Below, piece by piece: positions 26,656 through 35,150 of a DNA stretch of 64,000 nucleotides (position 1 is its first letter; the number at the start of each line of letters is the position of its first letter). The notes under the pieces were generated by a model. It was given only the letters and a program-made list of their open reading frames with translations, ran no database searches and had not been told where the DNA came from. The position numbers and the translations under genes are program-made. The DNA comes from Bradyrhizobium cosmicum (GTDB taxonomy: Bacteria; Pseudomonadota; Alphaproteobacteria; Rhizobiales; Xanthobacteraceae), in NCBI RefSeq assembly GCF_007290395.2, contig NZ_CP041656.2:186001-250000 (forward strand), written 5' to 3'.

Positions 26656-26966
26656 TTGCAGTGCAATATGAGACCAGAGGGCGCCTTCGGGCGCCCTTTT
26701 GTTTGTGCGGTATTGCTGCAGCAAATTTGCAGCATGACGAACGGCCCGACATAGATCTGGGTTATGAAAGCTGTTGATTTATCTACGGAATGCTTGACTC
26801 GGGCCTGGCTTATCGCGCGCAAGCGGGAGGTATCGGCAGAAGAATGCTGCGATTTATGTTGCATCGCAATATAAACATTACTGCGGGTTAGAGCGCAGCA
26901 AAACCGGGATCGCCTCGCGCGATAACAGCGCGTTTGCCTTTTCTCCGGCAGCCGGACAAATAGGCC
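26656..26966. other. rho-mnmE intergenic region rich in inverted repeats
   Basis: 311 bp, AT-richer than its surroundings. After the rho terminator it contains TGCTGCA/TGCAGCA (26714-26734) and TTTATGTTGC/GCAATATAAA (26853-26875, 9 of 10 pairs, 3-nt loop). A TTATCTACG at about 26778 is a weak DnaA-box match. The mnmE promoter must be here but I could not fix it. Confidence 0.5.
26678..26705 (+). terminator. Rho-independent terminator after rho
   Basis: A perfect 8-bp stem, AGGGCGCC with GGCGCCCT, closed by a TTCG tetraloop (26678-26697) and followed by TTTTGTTTG. It ends rho, 22 bp past the stop codon. Confidence 0.9.
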
Positions 26967-28325
26967 ATGCATCCGCGAGACCAGACCATCTTTGCACTGT
27001 CGTCCGGGCGGGCACCAAGCGCGATTGCGGTGGTGCGCGTCTCCGGGCCGCAGGCTGGTCTGGTGCTGGCAACGTTCGCGGGCAAGCTGCCGGCGCCGCG
27101 ACAGGCCAGCCACCGGCTGCTCCGGGATGGCGTCGGCCAGCCGATCGACGATTCGGTGGTGCTCTGGTTTCCGGGGCCGGCCAGCGCGACCGGCGAGGAC
27201 GTCGCCGAATTCCACGTCCATGGCGGCCGTGCGGTGCTCTCGGCGCTCCTCGCCGCTATTTCGGTAATACCGAATACGCGGGCGGCCGAGCCCGGCGAGT
27301 TCACGCGGCGCGCCTTCGAAAACGGCAAGCTCGATCTGACCGAGGCCGAGGGTCTCGACGATCTCATCCACGCCGATACCGACCGGCAGCGGCGCCAGGC
27401 GCTGCGGCAATTGCAGGGTCTCCTTGGCGATCGCGCGCGCGACTGGCGCGAGCGCATCATCGAAGCCTCGGCCTTGATCGAGGCCGGCATCGATTTCTCG
27501 GATGAGGGCGACGTGCCCTCCGAATTGATGGCGCCGGCGGTCAAGGCGATCAGAGCTCTGCATGATGAAATCGCAAATGTTCTTGCGGCACAGGGACATT
27601 CTGAACGCCTGCGCGACGGCCTGGTGGTTGCGATCGCCGGCGAGCCGAACGTCGGCAAGTCGACGCTGATGAATCAGCTCGCGCGCCGCGAGGTCGCGAT
27701 CGTCTCGCCGCATGCCGGCACCACGCGCGACGTGATCGAGGTGCAGCTCGATCTTGACGGCTATCCGGTGACGGTGATCGACACGGCCGGCATTCGCGAG
27801 ACCGACGATCCCGTCGAGCAGGAAGGCGTGCGCCGCGCGCGGGCGCGAGCCGAAGACGCCGACCTCGTGCTGTGGCTGGTCGAGGGGGACCGGGCTGTGG
27901 ATCCCAGCGCGATGCGATCGCTGTGGGTGTCCGGCGACACGAGTGATCCGTCAGGTAGCTCGGTCTGGATCGTGCGCAACAAGATCGATCTGAAGGGTGC
28001 CGGGGAAGCCTTGCCACAAGGCGAGTTCGGAATCTCGGCCAGCCGGGGCGATGGCATTCCCGATCTGGTCGACGCGTTGGTCAAGTTCGCCGCCGTGTTC
28101 TTTGGAACGGGTGAGGGTGCGTTGGTGACCCGGGCCCGTCAACGGGATCTGCTGCGGCGAGCGTCGGATAGCTTGCGCCGGAGTCTGGACCTTGTAGAAG
28201 AGGGCGAAGAACTTGCCGCCGAAGAGCTGCGCGCGGCCGCCTATGCCTTGGGGCGGCTTTTGGGCCGGGTGGATGTCGAAGACGTCCTTGGCGCCATTTT
28301 CGAAAAGTTCTGTATCGGAAAGTAG
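26967..28325 (+). CDS. mnmE: tRNA modification GTPase MnmE
   Basis: A 452-residue GTPase that, with MnmG, adds the (carboxymethyl)aminomethyl group to wobble uridine 34 of certain tRNAs. The N-terminal tetrahydrofolate-binding domain ([28 protein letters not shown]) is followed by a helical region and a G domain with [14 protein letters not shown] and NKID. The C-terminus ends in the catalytic FCIGK. mnmG follows on the same strand. Confidence 0.97.
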   Translation: MHPRDQTIFALSSGRAPSAIAVVRVSGPQAGLVLATFAGKLPAPRQASHRLLRDGVGQPIDDSVVLWFPGPASATGEDVAEFHVHGGRAVLSALLAAISVIPNTRAAEPGEFTRRAFENGKLDLTEAEGLDDLIHADTDRQRRQALRQLQGLLGDRARDWRERIIEASALIEAGIDFSDEGDVPSELMAPAVKAIRALHDEIANVLAAQGHSERLRDGLVVAIAGEPNVGKSTLMNQLARREVAIVSPHAGTTRDVIEVQLDLDGYPVTVIDTAGIRETDDPVEQEGVRRARARAEDADLVLWLVEGDRAVDPSAMRSLWVSGDTSDPSGSSVWIVRNKIDLKGAGEALPQGEFGISASRGDGIPDLVDALVKFAAVFFGTGEGALVTRARQRDLLRRASDSLRRSLDLVEEGEELAAEELRAAAYALGRLLGRVDVEDVLGAIFEKFCIGK

Positions 28326-28354
28326 CGCTAGTTCTTTATTCTAGAACTAGCGCT
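28324..28354 (+). terminator. Perfect 12-bp hairpin at the mnmE stop codon
   Basis: AGCGCTAGTTCT (28324-28335) pairs fully with AGAACTAGCGCT (28343-28354) around a 7-nt loop. The left arm starts inside the stop codon. No T-run follows, so it may be a Rho-type pause, a processing site or protection for the mnmE 3' end. It lies 16 bp before the first parS. Confidence 0.7.
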
Positions 28355-28369
28355 TGGGCTCCAGTTTGG

Positions 28370-28385
28370 TGTTTCACGTGAAACG
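28370..28385. promoter_or_regulatory. parS: parS site 1
   Basis: TGTTTCACGTGAAACG: 15 of 16 bases match the bacterial parS consensus TGTTTCACGTGAAACA. The central 14-bp palindrome is intact. Confidence 0.92.
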
Positions 28386-28403
28386 CTTTGGATGGTTCCG
28401 TGG

Positions 28404-28419
28404 TGTTTCACGTGAAACA
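28404..28419. promoter_or_regulatory. parS: parS site 2 (perfect)
   Basis: A complete match to the 16-bp consensus TGTTTCACGTGAAACA, 34 bp after site 1. Confidence 0.96.
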
Positions 28420-28522
28420 CCCACCGGCTCCCGACGATTGGCTTGCCGCGATAGCTTTCCCCGGTTCCGAGCAGCGCCCGCCTCAAACTCGCCATTGCGA
28501 TGAGTTCCGGGACGTCCTTGTC

Positions 28523-28538
28523 TGTTTCACGTGAAACA
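28523..28538. promoter_or_regulatory. parS: parS site 3 (perfect)
   Basis: A second complete 16-of-16 match to the parS consensus, 119 bp after site 2. Confidence 0.96.
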
Positions 28539-28612
28539 GCAAGCGGAACAAGGCGCTCTCTACTGTGCATGGGGTTGTTTTCGCCAAGCTGCATTTCGCC
28601 CTCGGGCCCCTC

Positions 28613-28628
28613 TGTTTCACATGAAACA
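28613..28628. promoter_or_regulatory. parS: parS site 4 (one mismatch)
   Basis: TGTTTCACATGAAACA; the central CG step is CA, breaking the palindrome at one base. Such variants can bind ParB with reduced affinity. Confidence 0.8.
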
Positions 28629-28685
28629 CGCGCATCGCCCAGTTTCCACTTCCGGCTTTTTCCTCCCTGAGCTAGAAGTCCCCGC

Positions 28686-30566
28686 ATGCGTACAGAGCGA
28701 GAGAGCTACGACGTCATCGTGATCGGCGGCGGCCATGCCGGCTGTGAGGCCGCTTCTGCCGCTGCCCGGATGGGCGCGACAACAGCTCTGGTGACGCACC
28801 GTTTCTCCACGGTTGGCGCGATGTCCTGTAATCCCGCCATTGGCGGTCTCGGCAAGGGCCATCTGGTTCGCGAAGTCGATGCACTCGACGGCCTGATGGG
28901 CCGGGTCGGAGACGCCGGTGGCATCCAGTTTCGCGTTCTCAATCGCCGGAAGGGCCCCGCTGTCCGTGGTCCCCGGGCCCAGGCTGACCGGAAGCTCTAT
29001 GCCGCCGCCATGCAGGCCGCGATCCGGGGGACTGAGCGTCTTTCCGTTCTCGAGGGCGAGGCTGACGAGCTGATCGTGGTCGACGGCCGGGTGACCGGAC
29101 TGCGCCTGGCGGATGGCCGGGAGCTGCGCGCAGGCGCTGTCGTCGTCACCACCGGCACCTTCCTGCGTGGTTTGATCCATCTCGGCGAGAAGAACTGGCC
29201 GGCTGGACGGGTCGGCGAGGCGCCGGCGATGGGCCTGTCGAGCTCGTTCGAACGTGCCGGCTTCACCCTCGGACGGCTCAAGACCGGCACCCCACCGCGT
29301 CTGGACGGGACCACGATCGACTGGTCGGCGGTCGAGATGCAGCCCGGAGACGAGCCGCCGGAGCCGTTCTCGGTGCTGACTGAGCGGATCACGACGCCGC
29401 AGATCCAGTGCGGCATCACCCGGACTCTGCCTGCGACCCACGAGGTGATCCGGGCCAACGTCCACCGCTCCCCGATGTACTCCGGCCAGATCAAGAGCTC
29501 CGGACCGCGCTATTGCCCTTCGATCGAGGACAAGATCGTCCGCTTTGGCGACCGCGACGGCCACCAGATCTTCCTCGAGCCGGAAGGCCTCGACGACAGC
29601 ACCGTCTATCCCAACGGCATCTCGACCTCGCTTCCCGAGGAGGTCCAGCTCGCGATCCTCGCCACCATTCCCGGCCTGGAGCGGGTGAAGATGTTCCGCC
29701 CGGGCTACGCCATCGAATACGACCACGTCGATCCCCGCGAGCTCGACCCGACCCTGCAGACCAAGCGGCTGCGCGGTCTGTTCCTCGCCGGGCAGATCAA
29801 CGGGACCACTGGATATGAGGAAGCCGCCGGTCAGGGTATCGTCGCCGGGCTGAATGCGGCGCTGGCCGCAAGCGGGGCCGCACTGACGGTGTTCGATCGT
29901 GCGGACGGCTATCTCGGCGTGATGATCGACGACCTCGTCACCCGCGGTATCAGCGAGCCCTATCGCATGTTCACCTCGCGCGCCGAATACCGGCTGACCC
30001 TGCGGGCGGACAATGCCGACCAGCGCCTCACCGAGAAGGGGATCGCGCTCGGATGCGTTGGAAGCGTCCGAATGCAGCATCACCGCGCCAAGATGGATGC
30101 CCTGAATGCGGCCCGGGTATTGTCGAAGTCCCTGACCATCACCCCGAACGAGGCGATCAAGCACGGACTGTCATTGAACCGGGACGGCCAGCGCCGCTCG
30201 GCCTTCGAGCTGATGGCGTATCCGGACATCGGCTGGAGCCAGGTCCGCGCGATCTGGCCGGAGCTGTCGGCCATTGATCCCGTCATTGCCACCCATCTCG
30301 AGATTGACGCCAAGTACGATGTCTATCTCGAGCGCCAGAGCGCCGATGTCGAAGCCTTCAGGCGGGACGAGGGCATGGTGCTGTCCGAGGTCGACTATCA
30401 GCAGGTCCCGGGTCTCTCCAATGAGGTCCGCGCCAAGCTGGAGAAGGCGCGTCCGTTCACGGTCGGCCAGGCCGGCCGAATCGACGGCATGACGCCGGCG
30501 GCGCTTGGTATCCTCGCGGCGTATCTCCGGCGCAAAGCACGAAAGACTTCCAAGGCAATTGCATAG
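28686..30566 (+). CDS. mnmG: tRNA uridine-5-carboxymethylaminomethyl(34) synthesis enzyme MnmG
   Basis: A 626-residue FAD enzyme that works with MnmE in wobble-uridine modification. It has the dinucleotide-binding motif [12 protein letters not shown] near residue 13, the family signatures [19 protein letters not shown] and [20 protein letters not shown], and a C-terminal helical domain that docks MnmE. The parS region lies immediately upstream, so its promoter overlaps or abuts ParB sites. Confidence 0.97.
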   Translation: MRTERESYDVIVIGGGHAGCEAASAAARMGATTALVTHRFSTVGAMSCNPAIGGLGKGHLVREVDALDGLMGRVGDAGGIQFRVLNRRKGPAVRGPRAQADRKLYAAAMQAAIRGTERLSVLEGEADELIVVDGRVTGLRLADGRELRAGAVVVTTGTFLRGLIHLGEKNWPAGRVGEAPAMGLSSSFERAGFTLGRLKTGTPPRLDGTTIDWSAVEMQPGDEPPEPFSVLTERITTPQIQCGITRTLPATHEVIRANVHRSPMYSGQIKSSGPRYCPSIEDKIVRFGDRDGHQIFLEPEGLDDSTVYPNGISTSLPEEVQLAILATIPGLERVKMFRPGYAIEYDHVDPRELDPTLQTKRLRGLFLAGQINGTTGYEEAAGQGIVAGLNAALAASGAALTVFDRADGYLGVMIDDLVTRGISEPYRMFTSRAEYRLTLRADNADQRLTEKGIALGCVGSVRMQHHRAKMDALNAARVLSKSLTITPNEAIKHGLSLNRDGQRRSAFELMAYPDIGWSQVRAIWPELSAIDPVIATHLEIDAKYDVYLERQSADVEAFRRDEGMVLSEVDYQQVPGLSNEVRAKLEKARPFTVGQAGRIDGMTPAALGILAAYLRRKARKTSKAIA

Positions 30567-30567
30567 G

Positions 30568-30583
30568 CGTTTCACGTGAAACA
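30568..30583. promoter_or_regulatory. parS: parS site 5, overlapping the rsmG start
   Basis: CGTTTCACGTGAAACA, 15 of 16 matches, located 2 bp after the mnmG stop. The GTG at 30576, the only good rsmG start, is inside the palindrome. Confidence 0.9.
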
Positions 30584-31349
30584 GCGCGGATCGGGCGGGG
30601 ACAGGCCGCTATCGCGACGACCCGGCGCGGGCGAGGGCGCCGCGCGTCAATCCGAATCGACTCCGGCTAGGCCGAAGTTCGACAAGGCGAGCGCCAACGA
30701 TCAATCGCTGGATGCCATCATCGCCGCCGACAAGGCGGCGGCGCTCAAGCTCGCGCCCGTTTCACATGAAACCGAGGCCCGGCTCGATCGCTACATCGCG
30801 CTGCTCAGGGAGTGGCAGGCCAAGACCAACCTCGTCGCGCCATCGACCTTGCCGCACCTCTGGACCCGGCACATTGCCGACTCGCTTCAACTGATCGATC
30901 TCGCGCCCTCGGCAAAGCGCTGGGCCGATCTCGGCAGCGGCGGCGGCTTTCCCGGCGTCGTGCTGGCGTGTGCCATGGCGGGGACGCCGGACGCGCGCGT
31001 CCATCTGGTCGAGCGAATCACCAAGAAAGCTGCATTCCTGCGTGAAGCTATTCGCGTCACCGCCTCTCCGGGAGTCGTACATCTGGCTGAGATCGGGGAT
31101 AATGTGGATAGAATCACCGGCTCCGTCGATTGCGTCACCGCGCGTGCGCTTGCTCCGCTACATCAACTCATCGGCTTTGCGGAGCCGCTGATGCGCCAGG
31201 GCGCAAAGGCGCTGTTTCCGAAGGGTCAAGATGTAGAGGCTGAATTGACCGAAGCCGCTAAATATTGGAATATTCAGCCGCACCTCCATCGAAGCCGTAC
31301 CGGCGATGGTTGGATCGTCGAGCTGACGTCCGTCGAGCGGCGCGGGTGA
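30576..31349 (+). CDS. rsmG: 16S rRNA (guanine-527-N7)-methyltransferase RsmG
   Basis: A 257-residue SAM-dependent methyltransferase that modifies G527 of 16S rRNA. The core has LVAPSTLPHLWTRHIADSLQL, the SAM loop DLGSGGGFPGVVLA and VTARALAPL. The start is GTG 30576; no in-frame ATG precedes the core, so the protein carries an N-terminal extension of about 50 Arg/Gly/Ala-rich residues not typical of RsmG (~200-215). parS sites 5 and 6 lie within this extension's coding DNA. Confidence 0.93.
   Translation: MKQRGSGGDRPLSRRPGAGEGAARQSESTPARPKFDKASANDQSLDAIIAADKAAALKLAPVSHETEARLDRYIALLREWQAKTNLVAPSTLPHLWTRHIADSLQLIDLAPSAKRWADLGSGGGFPGVVLACAMAGTPDARVHLVERITKKAAFLREAIRVTASPGVVHLAEIGDNVDRITGSVDCVTARALAPLHQLIGFAEPLMRQGAKALFPKGQDVEAELTEAAKYWNIQPHLHRSRTGDGWIVELTSVERRG
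30758..30773. promoter_or_regulatory. parS-like site 6 inside rsmG
   Basis: CGTTTCACATGAAACC, 13 of 16 matches to consensus, in the coding region for PVSHETE. It could be a weak ParB site or a coding coincidence. Confidence 0.5.
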
Positions 31350-31379
31350 GGCGTTCAGGGGTCGAGTGGGGAATTTGCG

Positions 31380-32234
31380 ATGAGCGTGATTGACGAGCCG
31401 CAGCAACAACAAGCCGCCGAGGTGCCGCAGGGCCACCCGCGCATCCTGGCGCTGGCGAATCAGAAGGGCGGCGTGGGAAAAACAACCACGGCGATCAACC
31501 TCGGCACGGCACTCGCTGCGATCGGCGAGCGTGTTCTGATCGTCGATCTCGATCCGCAAGGCAACGCTTCCACCGGCCTCGGCATCGATCGCCGCAACCG
31601 CTCCTGTTCGACCTACGACGTGTTGATCGGCGAATCGAGCTTGCGCGAAGCCGTCGTGTCGACCGCGGTGCCGCGGCTGCACATCGCGCCCTCGACCATG
31701 GATCTCTCCGGCCTCGAGCTCGAGCTCGGCACCACGCCGGGCCGCGCGTTCAAGCTGCGCGACGCCATCGGTGCGCTCAACAACAACGTCTCGCCGGACG
31801 CCGACTACACCTATGTGCTGATCGACTGCCCGCCCTCGCTCAACCTGCTCACCGTGAATGCAATGGCGGCGTCGGACGCGATCCTGGTGCCGCTCCAGTG
31901 CGAGTTCTTCGCGCTCGAAGGTCTGTCGCAATTGCTTCAGACGGTGGAGCAGGTGCGTTCGACGCTCAATCCGAACCTGTCGATCCACGGCATCGTGTTG
32001 ACCATGTTCGACTCGCGCAACAACCTCTCGAACCAGGTCGTCGCCGACGTCCGTCAGTTCATGGGCGAGAAGGTCTACAAGACCATGATCCCGCGCAACG
32101 TGCGCATCTCGGAAGCGCCGTCCTATGGCAAGCCGGTGCTGGTCTACGATCTCAAATGCGTCGGCAGCGAAGCCTATTTGCGGCTCGCCACGGAAGTGAT
32201 CCAGCGCGAGCGCGAGCTGCGCGTCACGCATTGA
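31380..32234 (+). CDS. parA: Chromosome partitioning ATPase ParA
   Basis: A 284-residue Walker-type ATPase that binds DNA non-specifically and moves ParB-parS complexes. It has the deviant Walker A ANQKGGVGKTTTAINLG near residue 28, the VDLDPQGNASTGLG motif and YVLIDCPPSLNLLT (Walker B). An N-terminal extension of about 20 Gln/Glu-rich residues precedes the fold. It is 30 bp after rsmG and 158 bp before parB, the standard gidAB-parAB order. Confidence 0.97.
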   Translation: MSVIDEPQQQQAAEVPQGHPRILALANQKGGVGKTTTAINLGTALAAIGERVLIVDLDPQGNASTGLGIDRRNRSCSTYDVLIGESSLREAVVSTAVPRLHIAPSTMDLSGLELELGTTPGRAFKLRDAIGALNNNVSPDADYTYVLIDCPPSLNLLTVNAMAASDAILVPLQCEFFALEGLSQLLQTVEQVRSTLNPNLSIHGIVLTMFDSRNNLSNQVVADVRQFMGEKVYKTMIPRNVRISEAPSYGKPVLVYDLKCVGSEAYLRLATEVIQRERELRVTH

Positions 32235-32249
32235 TAGTCGAGAATCCGT

Positions 32250-32335
32250 AGGGTGGGTTAGCGCAGCGTAACCCGCCATGTCTCTCGCCTCGAGTAAATC
32301 TGTGGCGGATTGTGCTGCGCTAATCCGCTCCACGA
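32250..32335. repeat. Dispersed inverted repeat between parA and parB
   Basis: The left part GGGTTAGCGCAGCGTAACCCGCC is mirrored by GGCGGATTGTGCTGCGCTAATCCGC about 45 bp later. This element type is scattered in Bradyrhizobium intergenic DNA. It does not match parS. Confidence 0.65.
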
Positions 32336-32392
32336 TCCACGATTCGAAATTCAGTTCTGGAGTGTTGCACCGTGAATCCAAGGGAGCTGGCG

Positions 32393-33280
32393 ATGGCCGA
32401 TGAAGCGCGTTCGCGACTGGGCCGCGGTCTTGCAAGTCTGATCGGTGACGTCGGCGGCGAGGCGCAGCATGTCGATCGCCCACGCGCGCAGCGCAAGGTG
32501 CCGATCGAATTCATCAAGCCCAACCCGCGCAACCCGCGCCGCACCTTTTCGGACACCGAGCTCAAGGAGCTGTCCGAGTCGATCAGGCAGCACGGCGTGA
32601 TCCAGCCGATCGTCGTGCGCCCCGTGAAGGGCGCACAGGATCGCTTTGAGATCATTGCCGGCGAACGGCGCTGGCGTGCTTCGCAGATGGCCGGCCTTCA
32701 CGACGTGCCGATCGTGCCGGTCGACATCAGCGACAGCGATGCGCTGGAATTTGCGATCGTCGAGAACGTGCAGCGCGAAGACCTCAATCCGATGGAGGAG
32801 GCGCAGGGCTACCATGCGCTCGCCAACGAGTTCAAACGCAGCCAGGACGACATCGCAAAAGTCGTCGGCAAGAGCCGCAGCCACGTCGCCAACATGATGC
32901 GGCTGACGAAATTGCCGGCCGAGGTGCAAGCCTTGATCGCGACCGGCGAGCTGACGGCAGGCCACGCCCGCGCGCTGATCGGTGTTCCCGATCCGCTCGC
33001 TGCCGCCAAGCGCATCGTCGAGGAGGGCCTCAACGTCCGTCAGGCGGAAGCGCTGGCGCACGAGGAGGGGGTGCCGGAGCGCAAGCCGCAGAAGGCGCGC
33101 AGCCCTGGGGGGAAGGAAAAGGACCCCGACACGATCGATCTGGAAAAGCGCGTCAGCGATGCGCTCGGCCTCAAGGTCACGGTCAGTCACCGCGACCCCG
33201 GCGGCTCCGTGCAGATCAACTACCGCAACCTCGACCAGCTCGACGAGGTGATGAAGCGGCTGGCCAAGGGCGCGCTGTAG
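32393..33280 (+). CDS. parB: Chromosome partitioning protein ParB
   Basis: A 295-residue CTP-dependent DNA clamp that loads at parS. The N-terminal SRLGRGLASLIGD is the ParA-interacting part; GERRWRAS is the CTP-binding motif, followed by ENVQREDLNPMEEAQGY and the HTH (QDDIAKVVGKSRSHVANMMRL). The C-terminal dimer domain ends at NYRNLDQLDEVMKRL. ATG 32393 has AAGGGAG upstream; a GTG 21 nt earlier (32372) is the alternative. Confidence 0.96.
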   Translation: MADEARSRLGRGLASLIGDVGGEAQHVDRPRAQRKVPIEFIKPNPRNPRRTFSDTELKELSESIRQHGVIQPIVVRPVKGAQDRFEIIAGERRWRASQMAGLHDVPIVPVDISDSDALEFAIVENVQREDLNPMEEAQGYHALANEFKRSQDDIAKVVGKSRSHVANMMRLTKLPAEVQALIATGELTAGHARALIGVPDPLAAAKRIVEEGLNVRQAEALAHEEGVPERKPQKARSPGGKEKDPDTIDLEKRVSDALGLKVTVSHRDPGGSVQINYRNLDQLDEVMKRLAKGAL

Positions 33281-33292
33281 GCTTCGGCCACC

Positions 33293-33492
33293 GCTGTCGT
33301 CCCTGCGAACGCAGGGACCCATACCGCGGGATCCCTCGATTAAATCGGGTAGTCGTAACGGACTGCGAGTCTCCGCCAAACTACTCCCTGTGGTTATGGA
33401 TCCCCGCGTTCGCGGGGACGACAGCGGAGTGTGTGGCGCGCATCTGTCCCCACATCGTCATTGCTTCGCTGCGCCGCTGCGCTCGCAATGAG
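33293..33492. repeat. Composite dispersed inverted repeats between parB and holA
   Basis: Non-coding DNA between convergent parB and holA. It contains GTCGTCCCTGCGAACGCAGGGA near 33297 mirrored by CCCCGCGTTCGCGGGGACGAC near 33401, followed by a fragment resembling the 8778-8857 element (CATTGCTTCGCTGCG...GCTCGCAATG). Confidence 0.65.
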
Positions 33493-33508
33493 GAGGAGAG
33501 AGTGGGGC

Positions 33509-34537
33509 CTATCCCCGCCGCTTCGCGTTCGCGGCGATCGCCATCAGCGTACGCTGGGCGATGGCGGCGGCGAGGGTGGATTGCTTGCGGGTGTCGAGCG
33601 CGGCCATCGCCAGCTGCTCGATGATTGCGGCGAGCCGCGTCACGCTGAAATTGCGCAGCGCGGTTTCGACGGCCGGCTTTCGCGAAAAATGCAGCCGCGG
33701 AAATCCGCCGTCGAGCACGGCGGAGGCCGGCGTGCCGTCGGCGATGGCGAGCGCCGATTTGTGCAGCCACGCGGCCTGTCGCTGTGCGGCCGAGATGATC
33801 ACGCCGGGATAGGTGCCGGCGATCATGGCCTTTGCGAATTCGGTCTCTACGATATCGGGCCGGCCGGCGAAGGCGCCATCGACGATCGGATCGAGCTTCA
33901 GTTCGGATGCATCGGCGACCACGGCCATCACGTCATCCAGCGTGATTTCGCCTTTGCCATGAGCATAGAGGGTGAGCTTGCGCAGCTCGTTGCGCGAGGC
34001 CTGGCGGTCACCGCCGAGAAACGACATCAGTGCCGCGCGGGCATCTTGTGCGATCCGCAAATTCGCGATGCGGAGCTCGTCCTCCATCAGCTTGGCAAGA
34101 TCGCGCTCGGTGTCGGGATAGCAGCCGATCGCCACGGCCGTCTTGGCGCGCTCGCAGGCCTTGCGCAGCGGCGATTCCGGGCGCAGCTCGCCCGCCTCGA
34201 TCACGATCCGGCAATCCTTCACGCCCATTTCCGCCAGCGTGTCGATACCGCTGGCAAAGCTGCGCGAGCCGGCGCGGACGCGGATGGCGCGACGACCGCC
34301 GAACAGCGGCACCGTCATGGCTTCATCGACCAGACGCGACGGCTCGGCCGAGAGCTCGTCGCCGTCGAGCTTGACCATCGCGAAAGGATCGTTGGGATCG
34401 TCGACGGCGGAGGCGATCAGCGCATCGGCGCGCTCGCGCACGAGGCCGGCATCGGGACCGTAGAGCAGGATGATCGGCCGGCCCGCATCGGGGCGGGCGA
34501 GGAAGGCGTCGATCTCTTTTCCGCGGAGTGCGACCAT
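33509..34537 (-). CDS. holA: DNA polymerase III delta subunit
   Basis: A 342-residue clamp-loader wrench subunit that opens the sliding clamp. Family segments LLYGPDAGLVRERADAL, RVRAGSRSFASGID and NELRKLTLYA are visible; the fold lacks a functional P-loop, as expected. It is convergent with parB and third in the leftward set leuS-lptE-holA. Confidence 0.9.
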   Translation of the reverse strand: MVALRGKEIDAFLARPDAGRPIILLYGPDAGLVRERADALIASAVDDPNDPFAMVKLDGDELSAEPSRLVDEAMTVPLFGGRRAIRVRAGSRSFASGIDTLAEMGVKDCRIVIEAGELRPESPLRKACERAKTAVAIGCYPDTERDLAKLMEDELRIANLRIAQDARAALMSFLGGDRQASRNELRKLTLYAHGKGEITLDDVMAVVADASELKLDPIVDGAFAGRPDIVETEFAKAMIAGTYPGVIISAAQRQAAWLHKSALAIADGTPASAVLDGGFPRLHFSRKPAVETALRNFSVTRLAAIIEQLAMAALDTRKQSTLAAAIAQRTLMAIAANAKRRG

Positions 34538-34550
34538 GCCGCCTCAAAGT

Positions 34551-34592
34551 CGTCATGCCCTGCGCTCGAAGCGCGAGCCCCGGAATGACAGG
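34551..34592. repeat. Short dispersed repeat between lptE and holA
   Basis: CGTCATGCCCTGCGCTCGAAGCGCGAGCCCCGGAATGACAGG, a partial member of the CGTCATTCCGGG...CCCGGAATGACG family also seen at 44311 and 58253. Confidence 0.55.
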
Positions 34593-34598
34593 GATGAA

Positions 34599-35150
34599 CT
34601 ACGTACCCGCAGTAAAGAATGAGGCGAGCCGCGTCGTAATGTTCTCGGCGATCTCGTTCGCGGCACGATCCTCCGCATCGCGCAGGGCGCGGTTGCGGGC
34701 GAAGCGCTGATAGGAGCCGGGCATATCGTAGGACACGCGCGAGAACGTCGTTCCGGTCATCACCGACCTGTTGGTCACGACTTCGATCAGATTGTACTGG
34801 GCGTCGATGCCGTAGTTTTCGCTGCTCGGCAGGCCGGTATTGGGATCGACGATCAGGGACGACTTGTTGGTCGTGAAGCGGATCTCAAGACGGTGGGTCG
34901 GCGACATTCCGGTGGCTGTGCCGTACAGCTTGAAAGCCAGAGCGTTGCGGACCTCGACGCCGATGCGCGCCTCGCGCGAGGCGTTGGCCTTGGAGATCGG
35001 CGGCAGATCGACCCCCATCAGCTTCTCGCGCAGGCCGGGGGTGCCGTCGGTACGCTCGGCATACATCGGCTGGAAGCAGCCGGCCGTCAGCGCCGCCAGA
35101 GCGGCGATTGCCAGCAGGCGGGCTGCGATGCGGATCCTAGCCGACAACAT
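34599..35150 (-). CDS. lptE: LPS-assembly lipoprotein LptE
   Basis: A 183-residue lipoprotein with a signal peptide and lipobox (ALTAGC, Cys about residue 25) and an LptE-like body ([30 protein letters not shown]). LptE plugs the LptD barrel that inserts lipopolysaccharide in the outer membrane. It overlaps leuS by 14 bp and precedes holA, a gene order typical of Gram-negatives (leuS-lptE-holA). Confidence 0.9.
   Translation of the reverse strand: MLSARIRIAARLLAIAALAALTAGCFQPMYAERTDGTPGLREKLMGVDLPPISKANASREARIGVEVRNALAFKLYGTATGMSPTHRLEIRFTTNKSSLIVDPNTGLPSSENYGIDAQYNLIEVVTNRSVMTGTTFSRVSYDMPGSYQRFARNRALRDAEDRAANEIAENITTRLASFFTAGT

Larger units (their letters stand above)
28326..28685. other. 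mnmE-mnmG intergenic centromere region
   Basis: 360 bp with no gene. It carries the hairpin above and four parS or near-parS palindromes (28370, 28404, 28523, 28613). This is probably the main ParB-loading zone of the chromosome. Confidence 0.85.
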
